48,171 nucleotides of DNA from an uncultured Porphyromonadaceae bacterium (GTDB lineage: Bacteria > Bacteroidota > Bacteroidia > Bacteroidales > Muribaculaceae), in contig CAMWRH010000016.1 in the NCBI GenBank assembly GCA_947176605.1, forward strand, positions 1-48,171, read 5' to 3'. Positions 1 through 8,329 of this stretch are shown piece by piece. The position numbers were made by a program, and so were the translations under genes. Position 1 is the first letter of the stretch. Each line of letters starts with the position of its first letter. The notes beneath the pieces are model-generated. The model did not search any database, was not told the DNA's origin, and worked only from the letters and a program-made list of their open reading frames with translations.

Positions 1-12
1 GACTTAAAATGA

Positions 13-47
13 TGGCTGTGTCGTAATTCTGTTTTACGACACAGCCA
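13..47. terminator. Perfect 14-bp hairpin, possible terminator
   Basis: TGGCTGTGTCGTAA (13-26) is the exact reverse complement of the arm at 34-47, with a 7-nt loop. It lies beyond the 3' end of the leftward cupin gene, which stops at 173, and could end that transcript or one entering from outside the window. There is no strong T-run, which is common for terminators in this phylum. Nothing else was recognised in 48-172. Confidence 0.5.
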
Positions 48-172
48 CATGAGTGTGTACGGACTATGATTTAGATAATTCTCCCGGTTTCGATGTCTCT
101 ATAAGGAGCAAAGGCATTTATCGTACATAGCTATCGGCTTAACTCCTTTATACGGATTATAGGGCAGAGAGA

Positions 173-502
173 CTACGGTTTGATCTTTACGAGCAGAACT
201 TTCGCATCCGTCACCGCCTCTACGCGATGGCGCACTCCATTGCCCATGAGGATGAACTGCCCGGCCTGGATGGTATGGGTGGTCCCATTGATCTCAAAAA
301 GCAGTTCTCCTTCAGTTACCAATACCATAACCTCTGCGGGAGCGATATGTTCAGTCAGTTCCTGACCGGCGCTGAATGTGAGCAGAGCAATGCCCTCATG
401 ACCGTTGTCAAGAATATTGGTGAATGTGACCTTCTCCATATTCGGAGCAGTCAACGACGACAGCGTCTGCACTTCTCCGAATTTCAAATCTGTAGTAAGC
501 AT
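173..502 (-). CDS. Small cupin-domain protein
   Basis: This is a 109-aa single-domain cupin if translation starts at the ATG at 502; an in-frame ATG at 535 would add 11 charged residues (MLKEKTKRHEN). I prefer 502 because the conserved fold begins soon after it. The two cupin motifs are visible: the HIAPAEVMVLVTEGE stretch gives the first metal-ligand histidine and glutamate, and ILMGNGVRHRVEAV gives the second histidine region. No signal peptide is present, so it should be cytoplasmic. Such proteins bind a metal or small ligand and are often called quercetin-dioxygenase-like, but the substrate cannot be read from sequence. It diverges from the DUF2723 gene and has no obvious operon partner inside the window. 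No consensus promoter was found upstream. Confidence 0.85.
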   Translation of the reverse strand: MLTTDLKFGEVQTLSSLTAPNMEKVTFTNILDNGHEGIALLTFSAGQELTEHIAPAEVMVLVTEGELLFEINGTTHTIQAGQFILMGNGVRHRVEAVTDAKVLLVKIKP

Positions 503-615
503 ATTCTCGTGTCTTTTAGTTTTCTCTTTCAACATTAGATAGCCGCTTCTGGTTTGATGATCTCCATATGTCTGATGATGTTTTTACATTGTTATGTTTA
601 ATTGGCATGACTGCT

Positions 616-647
616 ATTGTGGCAAGAATTTTTTTTTGCTAAATTTG
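616..647 (+). promoter_or_regulatory. Bacteroides-type promoter for the DUF2723 gene
   Basis: ATTG (616-619), 20 nt, then TAAATTTG (640-647) fits the Bacteroides -33/-7 consensus (TTTG and TAnnTTTG) with one mismatch in the upstream box. Transcription would start near 654, giving a leader of about 28 nt before the ATG at 682. Confidence 0.7.
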
Positions 648-681
648 TAGGTTAAAACGAAGATAACTCATTTTTCGGATT

Positions 682-3600
682 ATGATCACTAAAAAGTATA
701 ACCTCATCAATAATGTCGGGGGATGGATTGTGTTTGCAATCGCTCTCGTCACTTATTGGCTTACGCTCGAACCCACGGCCTCCTACTGGGACTGTGGCGA
801 GTTCATCATCCAGGCCGACAAGCTGGAGGTAGGTCACCCACCGGGCAACCCGATCTTCATGCTTACGGCCCGTTTCTTTGCCAACTTTGCGCCCGATGTC
901 GCCAAGATATCCGTCATGGTCAACGCCATGTCCGGGCTGCTGAGTGCGCTCACCATCCTGCTCCTTTTCTGGACTATATCGCATCTTGTGCGGCGTCTGG
1001 TAGTAGGGAATGAGGATTATACTGTAATGGATACGTCAGCATCAAAAGGTGGCGAACTCTCATTGAGCCAGTACCTCATCATTATGGGTTCGGCTGCAGT
1101 CGGCTCACTGGCTTACTGCTGGTCGGATACATTCTGGTTCTCCGCCGTGGAAGGCGAAGTATATGCCTTCTCAAGTTTCTGCACGGCGCTGGTGTTCTGG
1201 CTTATTCTGAAATGGGAGAACCGTGCCGATAATCCGGGCAGCGACCGGTATCTTGTACTGATAGCCTACATCATAGGTGTCAGCATTGCCGTGCATCTGC
1301 TCAACCTGCTTTGTATCCCGGCCATCGTACTGGTATTCGTCTACCGCAAATACAGGAATATGAACCTGCTGAAATCCATCGGTGCGTTGCTCGTATCGTT
1401 TGTGATCATATTCCTTGTGCTCTATGGTCTGGTGCCCGGCTTCATCAAGGTCGCGCAGCAATTCGAGCTCCTCTTTGTCAACGGTATGCACCTCCCCTTC
1501 AACAGTGGAGCGCTTGCCTACGGCATCGTGGCCCTGCTCGTATTCGCATGGGCGCTGTATGAAATCGGGAAAGCCCACGACAGCGTTGTGGCACGCCTTG
1601 CCTTCCTGCTTGCCGTCACCATCTCCGGCATGCTCTTCATAGGGCACAGCATATGGATCGGCTGGGTGCTTACAGCTCTGCTTGCCGCCTTCCTCTTCAC
1701 GAAATTCTCACGTTTCCTTACACGTCGTGTGATGAGCGTCATGATGTGGAGCGTGGCCGTGATATTCGTGGGCTACAGCAGCTATGCGCTGATCCTGATC
1801 CGTTCGTCGGCCGACACTCCGATGAACCAGAACTCCCCCGACAACGTATTCGACCTCGCCTCATACCTCAACCGTGAGCAATACGGCGAGTATCCCCTCT
1901 TCTACGGCGAGACCCTCTACAGCTCCCCGCAGCGCATCCTTGGGGGCTACAATACCGAAAACATCGGCAACTGGCCCGACGGCTCTCCGGCCGAGCTGAA
2001 CCGACCGGTGTATACGGGTACAGTCGTAGAGAAAGGGAATCCCCTTTACGGCAAAGGTGTAGAAGGAGCCACTCCGCGTTCGGAGTACGACCTGCTGTCG
2101 GAAAGCGAAAAGAAGCGCAATGCCGAACTCGCAGAGCGCGGCGGCGACTACTACGTGGTGAAAGACCATAAGCCCGAGGCGCGGATGAATCCGGAACTCA
2201 ACATGTTCTTCCCCCGCCTCTACAGCCGCCAGCATGTGAAGCAGTATCAGAGCTGGGTGCGCCTTGACACAATGCCCGGTCAGCTCGTGGGCGTCTCTGC
2301 CATCAATCGCCAGACCGGTGAGTCAGTGCCCGAACTCAACCTCTACGCGCAGCCCGAGGTCAATGAGATGATGCAGTCGGTCTATTATCCGCAGAAGTAC
2401 GTCTTCAAACCCTCCTTCTCACAGAATCTGGCCTACTTCTTCAACTATCAGCTCAACCACATGTACCTCCGTTACTTCATGTGGAACTTCGCCGGGCGCC
2501 AGAACGATATCAACAACCAGTATGGCGAGCTCGATGCCGGCAACTGGATTTCCGGAATACCCTTCATCGACAACAGCCGCCTTGGCGACCAGTCGCTTCT
2601 GCCCGATGACCTGGGCAAGAACAACGCCGGCCACAACGTATACTACATGCTCCCTCTCATACTGGGTCTGATCGGTCTGGTGTGGCAGTCGTTTGCCGGG
2701 AAGAGAGGCATAGAGCAGTTCTGGGTGGTGTTCTTCCTCTTCTTCATGACAGGCATCGCCATCGTGATATACCTCAACCAGCCCCCCGGCCAGCCGCGTG
2801 AGCGCGACTATGCCTTTGCCGGATCATTCTACGCCTATGCCATCTGGATAGGTATGGGTGTGGCCGGACTCTATGCCCTGGCCTGCGCACTGCTTAAGAA
2901 AGAGCGTCAGCGCGTGGTGGCAGCCGGAGGCGCCGTGGTGCTCGGTCTGGCAGTGCCGGTGCAGATGGTGTCGCAGACATGGGACGACCACGACCGCTCC
3001 GGCCGATACGCCGCCCGCGACTATGCCATCGACTATCTGGAAAGCCTTGAGCCGAATGCCATAGTATTCTGCAACGGCGACAACGATACCTTCCCCCTCT
3101 GGTATGCCCAGGAAGTGGAGGGCGTGCGCCCCGACGTGAGGATTATCAACCTCAGTTACCTCGCTTCCGACTGGTATGCCAATCAGCAGCGTATGCAGAG
3201 CTACGACAGCGCTCCGGTCGACTTCACCGCCACTCCGGCCGATGTGGCCTATGGAGTAAGCGACGTCACAGTGCTCCCTTACGACAACAATGCCCCCGCC
3301 GATCTGCTTGGCAGCCTGAAGCTCCTGTACGCCGGTAAATCGGTAGATGAAGGATCCGGTTACCGTCAGCTCCCCTCTTCGATAGTGAAGATTCCGGTCG
3401 ACAGAGAGGCCGTGCTGAAGCGCGGTCTGGTCGACGTAAGGGATACGGCCGATATCGTGGATGAAATCGTGATCGACCTCGGCTCATCGGCATCCTACCG
3501 CACCAAGGGGTATCTCGGACTGGGCGAAGTGCTCATGCTCGACATCATAGCCACCAACGCCGCCAACGGCTGGCCGCGTCCGATATACTGGTGCTCCACC

Positions 3601-4596
3601 GTGGGCGACGAATATCACCTCGGACTGACCGACTATCTGCGCTCTACCGGCATGACGCATCAGCTCGTGCCCACCATGCAGGCCGGAAAGGCTCCCCGTA
3701 CCGACCGTGCATACGACAATATAATGAGCAAATACCGCTTCGGCGGAGCCGAAGCCGAGGGACATGTGCCTTACTTCGACGAGACTGCCCGCCGCATGCT
3801 CTTCTCCGTGCGCAACTCGATGGTAGAGACAGCCAGCCAGCTGCTCTACGAAGGCGACCGCCTCAAGAGCCAGGGTGATGCCAAAGGGGCCCGTAAGGAA
3901 TACGATAAAGCCATCCGGGTGCTCGACCTCATGATGGCCCGCACTCCCGAACGCGTGGCTCCGCTCGACATGTATCTCGGTCTGACAGCTGCCCAGATAT
4001 ATTGCGAAATCGGCAAAGACACCGGCGACAGCAAACTCACACGCCGCGGACTTGATATGCTTGAGACACTGATGGCACGCTATGCCCAGTATGTGCGCTA
4101 CAGCACGATGATGGCATCGCTGTACTACTCACCCTCGATGACGTATGACTCGAAGTACAGTCCCTACCAGTACTACCGCATGGTAGAGCTCTATCAGGAG
4201 TATGGGGGCGACAGCAAACGCCTCAACGAGCTCATCTCCCTTACGGGGATGGACAGCGAGATGCTCCGCAAGTACTACGATATGTACACGAATCCCGGCA
4301 GCATGTCAGCCCAGACCGATGATGCCCTCACGGCGGCCGATGCCGCCGATGAGCTCGGCAAATACTGCGAGATAGCCAATCATCTCAGCGGGCTGCCCTC
4401 CGGTGAATACGCCGCCTCAAGCAGCGACGAGCGCTATATCGACTCAATGCTCTACGCACTGCTCGAACAGTATGAGCGCGAGCCCGAGACGAAGCGCCTG
4501 CTTGAGCAGAACGAACACTGGCGGTCGCTCGACCGCAGCCGTTCGCGCCGACTGTACGAGGAGTTCAGCGCATCGCATCCCGAGATGTTCAGATGA
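682..4596 (+). CDS. DUF2723 / TMEM260-like (GT117) membrane glycosyltransferase-like protein
   Basis: A 1304-aa protein with an N-terminal multi-pass membrane half (roughly residues 10-400) and a large soluble C-terminal half. Near the N-terminus are YWDCGEFI and GHPPGNPIFML, the acidic and Gly/Pro-rich loop motifs typical of DUF2723, a GT-C-fold family related to protein O-mannosyltransferases. A second hydrophobic block lies at about 650-770, followed by DGDNDTFPLWY-type sequence and a helical, TPR-like tail. Family knowledge places it in the inner membrane transferring sugar from a lipid carrier to exported proteins; the acceptor here is inference. It has its own consensus promoter, and its TGA overlaps the deacetylase ATG (ATGA), so the two are translationally coupled. 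Length is typical of Bacteroidales members. Confidence 0.85.
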   Translation: MITKKYNLINNVGGWIVFAIALVTYWLTLEPTASYWDCGEFIIQADKLEVGHPPGNPIFMLTARFFANFAPDVAKISVMVNAMSGLLSALTILLLFWTISHLVRRLVVGNEDYTVMDTSASKGGELSLSQYLIIMGSAAVGSLAYCWSDTFWFSAVEGEVYAFSSFCTALVFWLILKWENRADNPGSDRYLVLIAYIIGVSIAVHLLNLLCIPAIVLVFVYRKYRNMNLLKSIGALLVSFVIIFLVLYGLVPGFIKVAQQFELLFVNGMHLPFNSGALAYGIVALLVFAWALYEIGKAHDSVVARLAFLLAVTISGMLFIGHSIWIGWVLTALLAAFLFTKFSRFLTRRVMSVMMWSVAVIFVGYSSYALILIRSSADTPMNQNSPDNVFDLASYLNREQYGEYPLFYGETLYSSPQRILGGYNTENIGNWPDGSPAELNRPVYTGTVVEKGNPLYGKGVEGATPRSEYDLLSESEKKRNAELAERGGDYYVVKDHKPEARMNPELNMFFPRLYSRQHVKQYQSWVRLDTMPGQLVGVSAINRQTGESVPELNLYAQPEVNEMMQSVYYPQKYVFKPSFSQNLAYFFNYQLNHMYLRYFMWNFAGRQNDINNQYGELDAGNWISGIPFIDNSRLGDQSLLPDDLGKNNAGHNVYYMLPLILGLIGLVWQSFAGKRGIEQFWVVFFLFFMTGIAIVIYLNQPPGQPRERDYAFAGSFYAYAIWIGMGVAGLYALACALLKKERQRVVAAGGAVVLGLAVPVQMVSQTWDDHDRSGRYAARDYAIDYLESLEPNAIVFCNGDNDTFPLWYAQEVEGVRPDVRIINLSYLASDWYANQQRMQSYDSAPVDFTATPADVAYGVSDVTVLPYDNNAPADLLGSLKLLYAGKSVDEGSGYRQLPSSIVKIPVDREAVLKRGLVDVRDTADIVDEIVIDLGSSASYRTKGYLGLGEVLMLDIIATNAANGWPRPIYWCSTVGDEYHLGLTDYLRSTGMTHQLVPTMQAGKAPRTDRAYDNIMSKYRFGGAEAEGHVPYFDETARRMLFSVRNSMVETASQLLYEGDRLKSQGDAKGARKEYDKAIRVLDLMMARTPERVAPLDMYLGLTAAQIYCEIGKDTGDSKLTRRGLDMLETLMARYAQYVRYSTMMASLYYSPSMTYDSKYSPYQYYRMVELYQEYGGDSKRLNELISLTGMDSEMLRKYYDMYTNPGSMSAQTDDALTAADAADELGKYCEIANHLSGLPSGEYAASSSDERYIDSMLYALLEQYEREPETKRLLEQNEHWRSLDRSRSRRLYEEFSASHPEMFR

Positions 4597-5228
4597 GCTG
4601 GATAGAGCGTCCTCCATTGTTTTTCAGAATGCTCGTGCCGGGCGGGATATTCCGTGTCAGGGATATCCCTCCCGGCATGCCGCAAAGCGGCGGCAGGAGA
4701 ATATATCTCACATTCGACGACGGGCCGGTGCCGGAAGTCACCCCCTGGGTGCTTGATCTGCTTGACCGTTACCGGATAAAGGCCACCTTCTTCATGGTGG
4801 CCGACAATGCCCGGCGCTATCCGCATCTTCTGGAGGAGGTGCGTCGGCGTGGCCACCGCATCGGCAACCACACCTTCCATCACCTGCAGGGAGCCAAAGT
4901 CACCACCCGCTCCTATCTGAGGGACGTGGCCGAGGCCGACAGGGTGCTGCACACCGACCTCTTCCGTCCGCCTCACGGGTGGCTGCGTCCGCGGCAGGCG
5001 CGGGCTTTGGCCCGGCGTTACAGAATCGTGATGTACGATCTCGTCACCCGCGACTACAGCAGCCGCCTTGATGCGGCCGCTGTGGCCCGCAACGTCCGCC
5101 GATACGCCCGACACGGCGCAATCGTGGTGTTCCACGATTCAGTCAAGGCGTGGCCCAGGCTCAGCGAGGCCCTGCCGCAGTCGATAGAGTGGCTTCTGGA
5201 GCAGGGGTATGCATTCCATACCCTATGA
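4593..5228 (+). CDS. Polysaccharide deacetylase family protein (NodB domain)
   Basis: A 211-aa carbohydrate esterase family 4-like protein with all five NodB motifs: TFDDGP (catalytic Asp and a metal Asp), NHTFHH (metal histidines), RPPHGWLRP, YDLVTRDYS and VVFHDS. These enzymes use a divalent metal to remove acetyl groups from N-acetylated or O-acetylated glycans. The protein begins with a short arm (RPPLFFRMLVPGGIFRV) but no clear cleavable signal peptide, so its location is uncertain. The start ATG overlaps the preceding stop, so it is cotranscribed with the DUF2723 gene. The pairing suggests a role in envelope glycan or glycoprotein processing, which is inference; the substrate is unknown. 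Confidence 0.9.
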   Translation: MSWIERPPLFFRMLVPGGIFRVRDIPPGMPQSGGRRIYLTFDDGPVPEVTPWVLDLLDRYRIKATFFMVADNARRYPHLLEEVRRRGHRIGNHTFHHLQGAKVTTRSYLRDVAEADRVLHTDLFRPPHGWLRPRQARALARRYRIVMYDLVTRDYSSRLDAAAVARNVRRYARHGAIVVFHDSVKAWPRLSEALPQSIEWLLEQGYAFHTL

Positions 5229-5322
5229 CCCATTAAGGCGCAGCAACTGTTTTACTAATGATAATCCATCCCATGAAGGTCAAGAGCCTTCCGGGAGTCA
5301 ACAAGAGTCTTAAATCAACAAA

Positions 5323-6333
5323 GTGGAGAAAGTATTAGTCGTAGGTGCCGGCGGATTTGTCGGCGGATTCATAGTCGAGGAGGCCCTGCGAAGGGGCTAT
5401 GAGGTATGGGCAGGCGTGAGGGAAAGCACGTCGCGCCGGTATCTTGCCGACAAGAGGATACATTTCATAGTGTTCGACTTCGATGCCGATGCTCCCGTGG
5501 CGGCATTGGCCGACGCATTGCGCCGGGGGGCTCCCGAGGGGGGATGGGACTGGATTGTATACAATCTCGGTGCCACAAAATGCCTCCGCTTCGCCGATTT
5601 CTCACGCATCAACTGCGGCTACCTGCGCGACTTCATCACGGCACTTAAGGAATCGGCCCTTGTACCCGCGAAATTCCTCTTCATCTCCTCCCTCTCGGCC
5701 ATGGGGCCCGGAAGGAAGCGGAGCTACGAGCCATTCACAGAGAAGATGCTGCCTCAGCCCAATACCCGCTATGGCACATCCAAGCTCAAGGCCGAGATGG
5801 AGCTTCAGATGTCGGGCATACCGTACATCATATTCCGTGCCACAGGGATATACGGTCCCCGCGACCGCGACTATTTCCTGATGTTCGACTCAATCCGCAA
5901 GGGATTCGACTTCTCCGTAGGATTCCGCCGCCAGCAGCTCACATTCCTGTACGTCAGCGACCTGGCCGCCGCCATATTCGATGCCCTTGAGAAGGCGCCG
6001 GCAGGAGAAGTCTACAACGTGGCTCATCCCCGGGCCTACACCCAGAGCGAATTCCGCCGTCTGGCCATGGCCGGGATGGGGAAAAGGGTAGTGGTGCCGC
6101 TCAGAGTCCCCCTGTGGGGGCTGCGCGGAGTGTGTGCCATCGCCGAAAAGATAGGAGCCGCCAAAGGGAAGCCCTCCACCCTCAACACCGACAAATACAA
6201 CATCCTGGCCCAGCGCAACTGGAATGTTGACGTCAGCAAAGCCCGGCGCGACTTCGGATTCAATCCCGGGGTAGATCTAAACGAGGGGATATCACGTAGT
6301 ATTGAATGGTATAAGCAAGAAGGATGGCTCTGA
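5323..6333 (+). CDS. NAD-dependent epimerase/dehydratase (extended SDR)
   Basis: A 336-aa Rossmann-fold protein. It opens with the nucleotide-binding glycine motif GAGGFVGGF at residues 8-16. The catalytic Ser/Tyr/Lys set is visible as SSLSAMGP and, further on, RYGTSK (YxxxK). The C-terminal half fits an extended short-chain dehydrogenase acting on NDP-sugars or similar. The start is GTG at 5323: an in-frame TAA lies only 12 nt upstream at 5311 and no in-frame ATG is available before the glycine motif. The 3' end overlaps the next gene by 10 bp. Neighbours suggest an envelope sugar role, but the substrate cannot be assigned from sequence. Confidence 0.88.
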   Translation: MEKVLVVGAGGFVGGFIVEEALRRGYEVWAGVRESTSRRYLADKRIHFIVFDFDADAPVAALADALRRGAPEGGWDWIVYNLGATKCLRFADFSRINCGYLRDFITALKESALVPAKFLFISSLSAMGPGRKRSYEPFTEKMLPQPNTRYGTSKLKAEMELQMSGIPYIIFRATGIYGPRDRDYFLMFDSIRKGFDFSVGFRRQQLTFLYVSDLAAAIFDALEKAPAGEVYNVAHPRAYTQSEFRRLAMAGMGKRVVVPLRVPLWGLRGVCAIAEKIGAAKGKPSTLNTDKYNILAQRNWNVDVSKARRDFGFNPGVDLNEGISRSIEWYKQEGWL

Positions 6334-7376
6334 TATTACAGTTGCCCGTAGAGGAGCATCCCGTAGGGATCGGGGATTCCGTGCATCCGGCGCCGCATCC
6401 GGTGCGGGTGCACAGAGATACTGCCGTGTCGCGTCAGCCGCATGAAGGCTCCGCCGCCGCCACACCTGTAGCATCAGCCGTCACCGCAGCGACGCCACGT
6501 GTGGCAGCCTCCGCTTCCGCCCCGGTGTCGGCTCCGGCGTCCGACAGTGTGGCAGTAGCCGACAGTGTGGCCGTCGACACGGCCGCCCACGACACCCTCT
6601 ACTACATAATGCTCGATCCTCCCGCCGTGGCCGAGCTGCCCCCCAACAGCGGTGCGGCAGCCGAAGGGTGGGGCATGTCGTGGATACTCACACTGCTCAC
6701 AGTGCTCTTCGTGATAGTGGCCATACGCTTCCGCAGCAATTCCAAATACCTGTCGGCCCTGTTCCGCGATGCAGTCGAGGTGCGCGAACGCCGCAACGTA
6801 TTCGACGAGACCGTGCGGGAAGAGTCGTTCATGCTCATCCTCAACGTTCTGTGGTGCCTCTCGGTCGGAGTGTTGCTCTACACCCTGATACAATACTCGC
6901 TCACCGACCCCGGCATATCGGCACGCCTGCAGAGCTCCATGCCCGGCGACATCCCATCCGGCGGATGGACCGGAGAGAAAGCCCCCCTCGCAATAGCCAT
7001 ATCCATCGGAGTCACCCTGATATGGCAGCTGATCATGACAGCACTCTACAGCACTGTGGGGCGAGTCTTCAGCGACCGGCTGCATACTCGCATGTGGCTC
7101 ACCGGATATCTTGCCGTCAGCGGCCTCTCCACACTGATATTCTTCCCCCTTGCATTGCTCGCCCTATGCTATCCCGGCGATCCGAAAGTCATACTTTGGG
7201 TAGCCTTCGGCGGCTTCGTAGCGGCCAAATTGATGTTTATTGTAAAGGGATTCCGCATTTTCTTCAAGGAAATTACCTCCTGGTTGCTATTTTTGTACTA
7301 TCTTTGCAGTTTGGAAATCGTACCCTTGATACTGCTCTACATCTCGACAGTGGCCCTTTGCGCAACTATCCTCTGA
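6324..7376 (+). CDS. DUF4271 domain-containing membrane protein
   Basis: A 350-aa protein. Residues 1-110 are a low-complexity Ala/Pro/Val/Ser-rich region with repeats such as DSVAVADSVAVD. Residues 115-350 carry about six hydrophobic helices, for example MSWILTLLTVLFVIVAI near 115 and FMLILNVLWCLSVGVLL near 170. This arrangement, immediately before hemD, is characteristic of the Bacteroidetes-only DUF4271 family. Its function is unknown. The ATG lies inside the 3' end of the epimerase gene (10-bp overlap), so the genes are coupled. The Ala/Pro-rich head may be an extended linker, or part of it may be untranslated if a later start is used; no later Met gives a better fit. Confidence 0.8.
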   Translation: MALILQLPVEEHPVGIGDSVHPAPHPVRVHRDTAVSRQPHEGSAAATPVASAVTAATPRVAASASAPVSAPASDSVAVADSVAVDTAAHDTLYYIMLDPPAVAELPPNSGAAAEGWGMSWILTLLTVLFVIVAIRFRSNSKYLSALFRDAVEVRERRNVFDETVREESFMLILNVLWCLSVGVLLYTLIQYSLTDPGISARLQSSMPGDIPSGGWTGEKAPLAIAISIGVTLIWQLIMTALYSTVGRVFSDRLHTRMWLTGYLAVSGLSTLIFFPLALLALCYPGDPKVILWVAFGGFVAAKLMFIVKGFRIFFKEITSWLLFLYYLCSLEIVPLILLYISTVALCATIL

Positions 7377-7400
7377 AAAGAGTGTTATAACTGTAGGGAA

Positions 7401-7442
7401 GCGGCGGCAGCAGTCAGGGGGAGGATATCCGCTCTCCGCCGC
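7401..7442 (+). other. GC-rich hairpin between DUF4271 gene and hemD
   Basis: GCGGCGG (7401-7407) pairs with CCGCCGC (7436-7442); an inner GGAG/CTCC pair extends the fold. It sits in the 125-nt gap ahead of hemD and could be a partial terminator or a leader structure. A lone TATCTTTG box at 7299-7306, inside the preceding gene, could be the -7 element of an internal promoter for hemD, but no matching -33 box was found. Confidence 0.4.
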
Positions 7443-7501
7443 CACAAGCCTTTACCGACTCTCTTCCCGGACCGATTATAATCATCCCCGTTCACTTCAA
7501 A

Positions 7502-8269
7502 ATGAGCATAAAGAAAATACTGGTATCACAGCCCAAACCCTCCACTCCCAAATCACCCTACTATGATATTGCGGAGCGTCATGGAGTGGAAGTGGTATTC
7601 CGTCCCTTTATCAAAGTAGAGGGTCTCAGTGTCAAGGAATTCCGCCACCAGAAGGTGAATCTTGCCGATTACACCGCAGTCGTGCTTTCGAGCCGCCATG
7701 CAGTCGACAATTTCTTCCGTCTCTGTGAGGAGACAAGAGTGAGCGTCCCCGACACCACCAAATACTTCTGCACATCCGAGAGCATCGCCCTCTACCTGCA
7801 GAAATACATCGTATACCGCAAGCGCAAGATATTCTTCTCCGCTACCGGCAAACTCAACGACACGCAGCTTCTTGCCGCCATCAACAAGAACAAAGGGGAG
7901 CGCTTCCTCTTCCCCGTAAGCGACGTGCACGACTCCGGCGCGCCCGAACTCGACAAGCTCGGCATCAACTACGACAAGGTAGTGATGTACCGCACCGTCA
8001 GCAACGACTTCGGTCCCGACGAGCCCTTCGATTTCGACATGCTGCTCTTCTTCAGCCCCGCCGGTATCGACTCGCTCAAGAAGAACTTCCCCGACTTCAA
8101 CCAGGACGACCCCAAGGTATATATCGGCACCTACGGACTCCCTACGGCCAAAGCCGTGACCGATGCCGGACTGCGCCTTGACTACTCCGCACCCACTCCC
8201 GAATACCCCTCGATGACTGCCGCCCTCGACGCCTTCCTCACAAAGGTCAACGGCGAGCCCGGCAAGTAA
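7502..8269 (+). CDS. hemD: Uroporphyrinogen-III synthase
   Basis: A 255-aa protein matching the two-domain HemD fold. It opens with KKILVSQPKP, has the VVLSSRHAVDNFF stretch of the first domain and FDMLLFFSPAGIDSLKK of the second, and ends with a TAxAVxxAGL-like segment (PTAKAVTDAGLRLDYSAPTPEYPSM). The enzyme closes hydroxymethylbilane with D-ring inversion to give uroporphyrinogen III for haem and cobamide synthesis; it is cytoplasmic. HemD sequences are highly divergent, so the call rests on these landmarks plus the DUF4271 neighbour, a conserved Bacteroidetes pairing. In relatives rnpA often follows; here the next gene is a PEP-synthase-like protein 60 nt downstream. Confidence 0.88.
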   Translation: MSIKKILVSQPKPSTPKSPYYDIAERHGVEVVFRPFIKVEGLSVKEFRHQKVNLADYTAVVLSSRHAVDNFFRLCEETRVSVPDTTKYFCTSESIALYLQKYIVYRKRKIFFSATGKLNDTQLLAAINKNKGERFLFPVSDVHDSGAPELDKLGINYDKVVMYRTVSNDFGPDEPFDFDMLLFFSPAGIDSLKKNFPDFNQDDPKVYIGTYGLPTAKAVTDAGLRLDYSAPTPEYPSMTAALDAFLTKVNGEPGK

Positions 8270-8329
8270 TCCCTCTCCTCTCTCCTCCCCACTCTCCCTC
8301 CCTCCCAATTCCTCACACCGACCTGACAT

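Noticed and set aside
682-984. 110-aa minus-strand ORF at 652-984
   Set aside because: It is a shadow of the DUF2723 gene with no independent support.
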